Translations under genes and position numbers: made by a program
NCBI GenBank assembly: GCA_016296165.1
Contig: JAEDJV010000064.1
Span: 1-13,422, forward strand
Direction of reading: 5' to 3'
Length of the DNA stretch: 13,422 nucleotides
From: Oscillospiraceae bacterium
Lineage (GTDB): Bacteria > Bacillota > Clostridia > Oscillospirales > Ruminococcaceae
Part shown: positions 8,437 to 13,422 of the stretch, one piece after another
How positions within the stretch are numbered: the first letter of the stretch is position 1
How the letters are laid out: every line of letters begins with the position of its first letter
The notes under the pieces: generated by a model
Told to the model about the DNA's origin: nothing
Seen by the model: the letters and a program-made list of their open reading frames with translations, nothing else
The model's database searches: none

Positions 8437-8523
8437 ATGAAAGTTGTGGTTATAAAAAGTCCTGCAGTTCTTTCAGGATTTTTCAGAGTACTCTTTGGAA
8501 TAAAAAGAGAAGAAAACGAATAG
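8437..8523 (+). CDS. spoVM: Stage V sporulation protein M (SpoVM), 28 residues
   Basis: SpoVM is a tiny amphipathic helix that settles on the convex forespore membrane, recruits the SpoIVA coat platform and is needed for cortex and coat formation. The 28-codon frame starts at ATG 8437, eight bases after GGAGGG (8424-8429). Compared with my recollection of the 26-residue Bacillus protein, it aligns without gaps and agrees at Met1, Lys2, Ile6, Lys7, Pro9, Leu12, Gly14, Arg17, Gly21 and Arg24; Pro9 is known to be important for membrane recognition. Placement supports the call: in Bacillus spoVM closes the same prpC-prkC-rsgA locus. A strong terminator follows immediately. It is easily missed because of its size. 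Identity by similarity and context is strong; expression is not shown by sequence alone. Confidence 0.9.
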   Translation: MKVVVIKSPAVLSGFFRVLFGIKREENE

Positions 8524-8526
8524 CAT

Positions 8527-8567
8527 AAATACCGTATGCAGACAATGATCTGTATACGGTATTTTTT
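8527..8567 (+). terminator. Intrinsic terminator after spoVM
   Basis: A 16-bp stem (8527-8542 with 8549-8564, one G-U pair, loop CAATGA) runs straight into a six-T tract (8562-8567). It begins four bases after the spoVM stop, so it should end the upstream operon and separate it from the protease block. Confidence 0.9.
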
Positions 8568-8609
8568 ATAAAATAATGAATATATATTATGATACGGGAG
8601 GGATGATCA

Positions 8610-8873
8610 TTGGAAGATAACGCCATGTGTATGTACACAGATACAGATGAAACAGAAAATTTAAAAATTTCGGAAAAGCATGATGGGGAAACAGGAGTTT
8701 CGTATATTATAAGCTTAATTTTTTTGTTCATATGCCTTATACTTGCATCGGCTTTAATAATTAAGCCTGAGATTTCAGATATGACAGTTGAATTATTAAA
8801 GAAATTTCAGAATATCAATATTTCCGGACTGTTAAAGGAATATGCTTATGGAGTGAAAAATGTTTTCTGTTAA
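8610..8873 (+). CDS. Small single-pass membrane protein upstream of the M50 protease; possible SpoIVFA counterpart
   Basis: I do not recognise a family. The 87-residue frame starts at TTG 8610, seven bases after a strong GGGAGGG (8596-8602); an in-frame ATG four codons later has no such site. About 27 mostly acidic N-terminal residues are followed by one membrane helix (about residues 30-52, beginning VSYIISLIFLFICLILASAL) and about 35 residues outside, with an amphipathic stretch (ELLKKFQNINISGLLKEY). The 3' end overlaps the protease gene by 14 bases, implying coupled translation and a shared job. In Bacillus the gene just before spoIVFB is spoIVFA, a single-pass regulator of the protease with a LytM domain. 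The topology fits, but the LytM domain is missing, so this is inference from position only. Confidence 0.75.
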   Translation: MEDNAMCMYTDTDETENLKISEKHDGETGVSYIISLIFLFICLILASALIIKPEISDMTVELLKKFQNINISGLLKEYAYGVKNVFC

Positions 8874-9489
8874 AATAAGAGGAGTAAGAGTGTGTGCGGA
8901 TATAGGGTTTCTCGCAGTTATTTCGCTGATTTCACTTAGTGGAAAGAGTATATGCGGATTTTCTTTTCTTGCATGTATTTTACATGAGCTGGGACACCTC
9001 GCAGCAATCTATGCCTATGGTAATGGCATACGGAAAATTTCTTTTAATGCATTTGGAATAAGAATAATTCCCATAGAGAAAAATATTAATTCAGTTAGAG
9101 CCGATATAATGATACTTCTGTCTGGCCCGATGATGAATTTTATTTCGGCTTTTATAGTATATATAATAAATAAAGGAATTTGCGGTTCATTTGTAATAAT
9201 AAGCCTGATAACAGGAACCTTTAATCTGTTTCCGTTCCCTGTACTTGACGGCGGAAGTATAATGACAAATTTATCAGAGTATTTTCTTTCAGAAGAAAAT
9301 TTTAATATTTTTAAAAAAATAAGAAGTGTAATAAATATACTGATTATTATATTAATGCTGTACATATGTACTTCCTGTAAATATAAAAATATATCCTTTA
9401 TTCTCATGTCAGTATGGCTGCTTGTTTCTGAAGTTTGTTCTGATTATAAAAAAAACAATGAAAAAAAATCATATCAAAACATTGATTAA
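8860..9489 (+). CDS. M50 intramembrane zinc metalloprotease, SpoIVFB-like
   Basis: Site-2-type protease cutting substrates within or near the membrane; SpoIVFB processes pro-sigma-K in the mother cell. The 209-residue, strongly hydrophobic protein carries zinc motif HELGH (42-46), LSGPMMN (87-93, the conserved SGPxxN segment) and the second metal motif NLFPFPVLDGG (122-132, Asp130 as ligand). Several membrane segments surround these, followed by a Lys-rich cytosolic tail (196-204). No CBS domain is visible at the C-terminus, where Bacillus SpoIVFB has one. GGAG (8850-8853) precedes ATG 8860, which overlaps the preceding small gene. Neighbouring spoVM and the downstream radical SAM pair, which I recall following spoIVFB-like genes in clostridia, favour a SpoIVFB role. 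It could also be a general M50 protease with another substrate. Confidence 0.82.
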   Translation: MFSVKIRGVRVCADIGFLAVISLISLSGKSICGFSFLACILHELGHLAAIYAYGNGIRKISFNAFGIRIIPIEKNINSVRADIMILLSGPMMNFISAFIVYIINKGICGSFVIISLITGTFNLFPFPVLDGGSIMTNLSEYFLSEENFNIFKKIRSVINILIIILMLYICTSCKYKNISFILMSVWLLVSEVCSDYKKNNEKKSYQNID

Positions 9490-9510
9490 TTCTCCGTTTT
9501 GTAGTACAAT
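9482..9510 (+). promoter_or_regulatory. Candidate sigma-A promoter for the radical SAM operon
   Basis: TTGATT (9482-9487), a 17-base spacer and TACAAT (9505-9510) overlap the stop of the protease gene. The predicted start near 9517 leaves a short leader to the GGAGG at 9532. Five of six bases match in the -10 box and four of six in the -35. Confidence 0.6.
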
Positions 9511-9531
9511 TAATACATTAATGAAAAAATC

Positions 9532-9536
9532 GGAGG
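9532..9536 (+). promoter_or_regulatory. Shine-Dalgarno deciding the TTG start of the radical SAM gene
   Basis: GGAGG lies eight bases before TTG 9545. The in-frame ATG at 9521 has no comparable site upstream and its first codons include this Shine-Dalgarno, so TTG 9545 is the better start. Confidence 0.75.
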
Positions 9537-9544
9537 AATCAGTC

Positions 9545-11389
9545 TTGCTGAAAGATAAAATAGAACCATTGCTTTTAAAAGTACAGAAACCTTCCAGATA
9601 CATTGGCGGAGAACATGGCAGCATCACCAAGGATAAGGAAAAGACAGATGTCAGGTTTGCATTCTGTTTTCCGGATACCTATGATATCGGAATGTCACAT
9701 CTGGGTATGAAGATACTTTATTCACTTATTAACTCAAGGGAAAATTACTGGTGTGAACGTGTTTTTGCTCCATGGATTGATTTTGAGGAGCTTATGAGGA
9801 AAAATGATATTCCACTATATGCTCTTGAAAGCCTTGATCCGATAAAGGAATTTGATTTTATCGGATTTACCATGCAGTATGAACTTTCATACACCAATAT
9901 GCTTAATATGCTCGATCTTGCAGGTGTTCCTTTATGGGCTAAAGACAGGGGAGATAAAATTTCACCTATAGTTATAGCAGGCGGACCTTGTGTGTGTAAC
10001 CCTGAGCCGCTTGCTGAGTTCTGTGATATTATTTCTCTTGGAGAAGGTGAAGAAGTTACACTTGAGATGCTGGATCTCTATGACAGTATGAAAAAGGCCG
10101 GTGCAACCAGACAGGAATTTTTAAGAGAAGCAGCAAAGATTGAAGGTCTGTATGTTCCTTCACTTTATGAACCGCAGTACAATGAAGACGGAACGATAAA
10201 GTGCTATAACAACATGGAGACAGCTCCGGCTGTTATAAAAAAGAGGATAATAAAAGATTTTGATAGTGTGTTTTATCCCGATGATTTTGTTGTTCCTTTT
10301 TCCGATATAGTTCATAACAGGGCTTCAGTAGAAGTGCTGCGCGGATGTATGAGGGGATGTCGTTTCTGTCAGGCAGGATTTATATACAGACCATTTCGTG
10401 AGAAGTCACCATCTACTGTATCATGTCAGGCTAAGACCCTTTGTGAAAATACCGGATATGAAGAACTGTCACTTTCATCACTAAGTACAAGCGACCATTC
10501 AGGTATCGGAGATATTCTTGACGAAATGCTGGAATATACAGAAGATGAACACATCAATATGACTCTTCCTTCTTTACGTGTAGATAATTTTTCAGAGGAA
10601 CTTCTTGAAAAAATAAAAAAAGTCAGAAAAAGCGGGCTGACTTTTGCACCTGAAGCGGGTACGCAGAGACTTCGGGATGTAATAAACAAAAATGTTTCCG
10701 AAGAAGAAATCATGGAAACCTGTCGTATAGCTTTTGAGGGTGGATACACAAAGGTTAAGCTCTATTTCATGATGGGACTTCCTACTGAAACGGATGAGGA
10801 TATAATCGGAATAGCGCAGACGGCACAGAGTATAATAGACCTGTTTTATTCCATTCCGGACAGACCGAAGGGATCACCATCCATTTCAATCAGTGTTGCA
10901 ACTTTTGTGCCAAAGCCGTTTACTCCGTTTGAGTTTGAGCCACAGATAACACGTGAGGAAATAGAGAGACGTCAGCAGCTTCTTGTAGACAGTATTACTT
11001 CTAAAAAAATCAAAGTCAGCTGGCATGATCCAGACATCAGCATTCTCGAAGAAGTACTTGCCAAGGGTGACAGACGTGTTGCAAAGGCAATGTACGAAGC
11101 CTGGAAAAATGGCTGCAAGTTTGACAGCTGGGGTGAAACATACGATTTCAGTAAGTGGCAGGCAGCCTTTGATAAATGCGGCATAGATATCGGATTCTAT
11201 GCAAACAGGGAAAGATCTTTTGATGAGGTGTTTCCATGGGATCATCTTGATTACTACGTATCAAAGGATTTTCTCATTCGTGAAAATAAAAAAGCAAAAG
11301 AAAATCTTACAACCCCTCACTGTCGTCTTAAGTGTTCAGGCTGCGGTGTAAATGTTAAGGCCGGAGGTGAATGTTTTGAAAAAGCTTAG
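9545..11389 (+). CDS. Radical SAM protein of the TIGR03960 type with N-terminal B12-binding-like domain
   Basis: Function unknown; the family is widespread in Firmicutes and usually paired with a DUF2344 protein. From TTG 9545 it has 614 residues, and the N-terminus EPLLLKVQKPSRYIGGE is as expected for the family. The N-terminal third (about 35-190) looks like a cobalamin-binding-type fold, with FCFPDTYDIGMSHLGMKILY, IAGGP and LGEGEE motifs. The radical SAM core follows, with its cluster motif at C268, C272, C275 (GCMRGCRFC), then FAPEAGTQRLRDVINKN and YFMMGLPTE, a typical TIM-barrel SAM half. The last 25 residues hold a second CX3CX2C (C593, C597, C600) plus C610, possibly another metal site. 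Its end overlaps the partner gene by 14 bases. A promoter at 9482 probably starts this unit. Confidence 0.9.
   Translation: MLKDKIEPLLLKVQKPSRYIGGEHGSITKDKEKTDVRFAFCFPDTYDIGMSHLGMKILYSLINSRENYWCERVFAPWIDFEELMRKNDIPLYALESLDPIKEFDFIGFTMQYELSYTNMLNMLDLAGVPLWAKDRGDKISPIVIAGGPCVCNPEPLAEFCDIISLGEGEEVTLEMLDLYDSMKKAGATRQEFLREAAKIEGLYVPSLYEPQYNEDGTIKCYNNMETAPAVIKKRIIKDFDSVFYPDDFVVPFSDIVHNRASVEVLRGCMRGCRFCQAGFIYRPFREKSPSTVSCQAKTLCENTGYEELSLSSLSTSDHSGIGDILDEMLEYTEDEHINMTLPSLRVDNFSEELLEKIKKVRKSGLTFAPEAGTQRLRDVINKNVSEEEIMETCRIAFEGGYTKVKLYFMMGLPTETDEDIIGIAQTAQSIIDLFYSIPDRPKGSPSISISVATFVPKPFTPFEFEPQITREEIERRQQLLVDSITSKKIKVSWHDPDISILEEVLAKGDRRVAKAMYEAWKNGCKFDSWGETYDFSKWQAAFDKCGIDIGFYANRERSFDEVFPWDHLDYYVSKDFLIRENKKAKENLTTPHCRLKCSGCGVNVKAGGECFEKA
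11363..11370 (+). promoter_or_regulatory. Shine-Dalgarno deciding the TTG start of the DUF2344 gene
   Basis: GGAGGTGA, a near-perfect anti-16S match, ends five bases before TTG 11376 inside the radical SAM coding end. The ATG at 11352 lies upstream of it and would place the site inside the coding sequence. Confidence 0.8.
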
Positions 11390-12035
11390 GGCAAGGTTTC
11401 AGAAACTTGACAGGGCAAAGTATATTTCACACCTTGATCTGTACAGATTTATGCAGCGTACGTTTAAACGTGCGCGTATTTCAGTATGGTACACACAAGG
11501 GTTTAATCCGCATCTGTATATCATGTTTCCGCTTCCACTTTCACTCGGTTTTGAAGGCGAATGCGAGATAATGGATTTTAACATAAATGATGATAATCTG
11601 GAACCTGAAACAGTAATGGAAAAACTCAATTCAGTTCTCCCGGAAGGCATCAGAATAACTGAAATTTACCAGCCGGTTATGAAACATACTGAGATAGAAT
11701 TTTCTCATTATGAGATTAATCTTATTTCCGGTAACAGTAATTTTTCAGAGGAAAACTTCAGAAGATTTATGGGTCAGGAGCAGATCATAATTCAGAAGAA
11801 AACCAAACAGAAGACAATGAAGGAAATTGACATAAAACCGTTTTCTGATGTGTCAGATGTTTATGATACAGATGAGGGCGTTCATATATCACTCAGAATG
11901 CCTTCAGGCAGCAATGCCAATTACAATCCGTCACTTCTGCTCTCGGCATTTTATCAGTTTATAGGTGATGAACCTGTTTTTGAAAAAATAAAAAGAGTCA
12001 GAATTACGACTGGACAGGGTGAAAATTTCAGATAG
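11376..12035 (+). CDS. DUF2344 / TIGR03936 radical SAM-linked protein
   Basis: Small cytosolic protein of unknown activity that is nearly always encoded after, or fused to, a TIGR03960 radical SAM protein and is presumed to act with it. Start TTG 11376 gives 219 residues beginning with a basic stretch (LKKLRARFQKLDRAKYISHL). Family hallmarks are KYISHLDLYRFMQRTFKRA (near residues 14-32), then YTQGFNPHLYIMFPLPLSLG with a following Glu-rich segment (FEGECEIMDF). The rest is less conserved, with a Lys-rich patch (QKKTKQKTMKE). It overlaps the radical SAM gene by 14 bases, so the two are probably translationally coupled. No membrane segment. In many clostridia an RNase G gene and rplU follow; here a lipoprotein gene comes next. 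Confidence 0.88.
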   Translation: MKKLRARFQKLDRAKYISHLDLYRFMQRTFKRARISVWYTQGFNPHLYIMFPLPLSLGFEGECEIMDFNINDDNLEPETVMEKLNSVLPEGIRITEIYQPVMKHTEIEFSHYEINLISGNSNFSEENFRRFMGQEQIIIQKKTKQKTMKEIDIKPFSDVSDVYDTDEGVHISLRMPSGSNANYNPSLLLSAFYQFIGDEPVFEKIKRVRITTGQGENFR

Positions 12036-12064
12036 GCACTTTCGAAAGGAAAAAAGGTAGAAAA

Positions 12065-13198
12065 ATGAAAAAGAATTATTTTATAAAAATTTTTGCAGCA
12101 GCGGCATCGATACTTATGGTTGCGTCTCTGGCTTCATGTGGCGAAAAAGCAGAGCCGATGGTATCAGATGAAAACAAAGCGGTTACTACAGCAGCAGTTG
12201 AAGAAACAGAGGCTCCTGTTATTCAGACAGAAGAAGTTCAGACAGAAGAAGAACAGATCGATCCGACTACGCTCGCACACAATCCGCTTACCGGTGAATA
12301 CGGGTACAATGCTGATGCTCTTGGAAAAAGACCGGTAGCTGTAATGATAAACAATATTGATTTGTCACTCCCTCAGTACGGTATAGGTTCAGCTGATTAT
12401 ATTTATGAAGTTGTAGTTGAAGGCGGCATCACAAGACTTATGGCTGTTTTCGCGGATTACAGTAATGTTCCTACACTTTGCTCAATAAGAAGCTGCCGTT
12501 ACTATTATCCTCTTATCGCCAATGGTCTTGATGCGATTTACTGTCACTGGGGAATGAATATGACTATAGCCAAGGAAACCCTTGAACGTCTTGACATAGA
12601 CAGATTTGACGGTGATGATTCTGCTTATTATGACGGGCTATTTTATAATGACAGTGAACGACTTGAATATTATTCACGTGAACACACAGGATGCCTTGAC
12701 GGAAGCAGACTTCCTGAATATATTGATAATTTCGGATTCCGTAAAGAATCGAAAAAGGGCAGCGAAGATATGATGAAATTTGCAGAGGGTGCGGAGATGA
12801 TTGATATCTCAGATGTTTCATGCGGCAAGGTTGATGTAGAATTCTCTGAATCATATTTCAGTACATTTACATATGATGAGACAGATAAGAAGTACTACAA
12901 GTGTCATTCCGGCGATCCTCATATGGATGCAGCAACAGGTGAACAGCTTTCATTTACAAATGTATTTGCTCTGCAGACAGGCGTCCGTACAATGGAAGAC
13001 GGATATCTCATGGAAGTTGACCTTACAGGAGGTACTGGTTACTATCTCTCTGGTGGAAAAATCCAGGAAATCAACTGGTCCAAGGCTTCCGATTATGATA
13101 ATTTTGTATTTACTGACAAATCAGGAAATCCTCTTACAGTAAACAGAGGAAAATGCTATATTGGTATAACTGATTCTGTTACACCTTACTATGATTAA
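12065..13198 (+). CDS. DUF3048 (YerB-like) lipoprotein
   Basis: Predicted exported lipoprotein of unknown function. The first 24 residues are a lipoprotein signal peptide (KKN, then a hydrophobic core) ending in lipobox LASC with Cys25 as the lipid-carrying residue. A Glu/Thr/Val-rich linker (26-70) would hold the folded part away from the membrane. The DUF3048 region starts at NPLTGEYGYN (about 74) and contains RPVAVMINN, YEVVVEGGITRLMAVF and SIRSCRYYYPLIANGLDAIYC-type motifs; the C-terminal half (about 240-377) matches the second DUF3048 domain in pattern. At 377 residues it is of normal family length. AAAGG (12053-12057) precedes ATG 12065. It begins 29 bases after the DUF2344 stop, so it may be co-transcribed, and it ends before a strong terminator. 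Confidence 0.9.
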   Translation: MKKNYFIKIFAAAASILMVASLASCGEKAEPMVSDENKAVTTAAVEETEAPVIQTEEVQTEEEQIDPTTLAHNPLTGEYGYNADALGKRPVAVMINNIDLSLPQYGIGSADYIYEVVVEGGITRLMAVFADYSNVPTLCSIRSCRYYYPLIANGLDAIYCHWGMNMTIAKETLERLDIDRFDGDDSAYYDGLFYNDSERLEYYSREHTGCLDGSRLPEYIDNFGFRKESKKGSEDMMKFAEGAEMIDISDVSCGKVDVEFSESYFSTFTYDETDKKYYKCHSGDPHMDAATGEQLSFTNVFALQTGVRTMEDGYLMEVDLTGGTGYYLSGGKIQEINWSKASDYDNFVFTDKSGNPLTVNRGKCYIGITDSVTPYYD

Positions 13199-13255
13199 TT
13201 AATAATTCTGAATAAAATAACCGTCCGGAATGTTTAAAATGTTCCTTTGCATAAG

Positions 13256-13294
13256 AAATCCTCAGTGCATTTAGTGTGCGCTGAGGATTTTTTT
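13256..13294 (+). terminator. Intrinsic terminator after the DUF3048 gene
   Basis: A 14-bp stem (13256-13269 with 13277-13290, one G-U pair, seven-base loop) ends in a run of seven T (13288-13294). It lies 58 bases after the lipoprotein stop and closes the operon on the right side. Confidence 0.92.
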
Positions 13295-13349
13295 ATCGGA
13301 TGAATAATATTGTTCTGTCTGTCAATATTCACATCAGAGGTGATTAGCT

Positions 13350-13422
13350 GTGAAAAAGTTTGAAATAATTTTTGTTGTGATGCTTGTGCTGTATCTCAGT
13401 ACTGCAGGGATAAGAGGATTCA
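13350..13422 (+). CDS. Start of a gene with a hydrophobic N-terminus, cut by window end
   Basis: Twenty-four codons are visible from GTG 13350, six bases after AGAGGTGA (13336-13343). They read as two Lys, then a strongly hydrophobic stretch (EIIFVVMLVLYLSTAGI), which is a signal peptide or first membrane helix. Nothing more can be said about the product. It lies after a terminator, so it needs its own promoter in 13295-13335; I see no convincing one. Confidence 0.6.
   Translation, partial: MKKFEIIFVVMLVLYLSTAGIRGF

Noticed and set aside
9015..9407. 130-codon minus-strand frame inside the M50 protease
   Set aside because: Its hydrophobicity mirrors the AT-rich membrane-coding sequence on the other strand; the + frame has the HELGH and LDGG motifs.
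13226..13248. Imperfect inverted repeat GGAATGTTTAAAATGTTCC after the lipoprotein gene
   Set aside because: It needs two wobble pairs, has no T-run, and the much stronger terminator at 13256 follows.

Overview
The window is a compact, low-GC stretch in which every supported gene lies on the + strand. Gene content and order point to an anaerobic, spore-former-lineage Firmicute. A clostridial member of the Ruminococcaceae/Oscillospiraceae type is my best guess, made from general resemblance and not from a marker gene. There are eleven protein genes: nine complete large or medium ones (counting an 87-codon membrane protein), a 28-residue micro-gene, and a fragment at the right edge. The first large gene is cut by the left edge. 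I see no rRNA, tRNA, CRISPR array, insertion sequence or phage gene. No stretch over 300 bases lacks a gene.

Left block (1-8570). A truncated rsmB (16S rRNA m5C methyltransferase), rlmN (23S/tRNA m2A methyltransferase), a PP2C-type Ser/Thr phosphatase (prpC/stp), a PASTA-domain Ser/Thr kinase (prkC), the ribosome-assembly GTPase rsgA, a second full-length PASTA kinase, and a 28-codon gene recognisable as spoVM. Spacing is a few to about 50 bases, sometimes overlapping, as in one operon. The order matches the well-known Bacillus rsmB-rlmN-prpC-prkC-rsgA-rpe-thiN-spoVM locus, except that the second kinase occupies the place of rpe-thiN. The phosphatase and kinases should form an opposed pair that senses cell-wall fragments and phosphorylates cytosolic targets. 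RsgA and the rRNA methyltransferases link the locus to ribosome maturation. spoVM has a plausible promoter of its own in front and a strong intrinsic terminator behind.

Middle block (8571-9489). An 87-residue single-pass membrane protein with a TTG start overlaps a 209-residue M50 intramembrane metalloprotease that resembles SpoIVFB. The small protein sits where SpoIVFA (the SpoIVFB regulator) would be expected but has no LytM domain.

Right block (9480-13422). A promoter overlapping the end of the protease gene precedes a TIGR03960-type radical SAM protein and its usual partner, a DUF2344/TIGR03936 'radical SAM-linked' protein, overlapping by 14 bases. A DUF3048 (YerB-like) lipoprotein follows, then a strong terminator (13256-13294), then the first 24 codons of a gene with a hydrophobic N-terminus. 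Several genes here start at TTG or GTG; the start choices rest on good Shine-Dalgarno sequences.

Points most worth a second look: the unlisted spoVM micro-gene, the duplicated PASTA kinase that replaces rpe-thiN, the shared uncharacterised domain after the PASTA repeats of both kinases, and the minimal SpoIVFA-position membrane protein.
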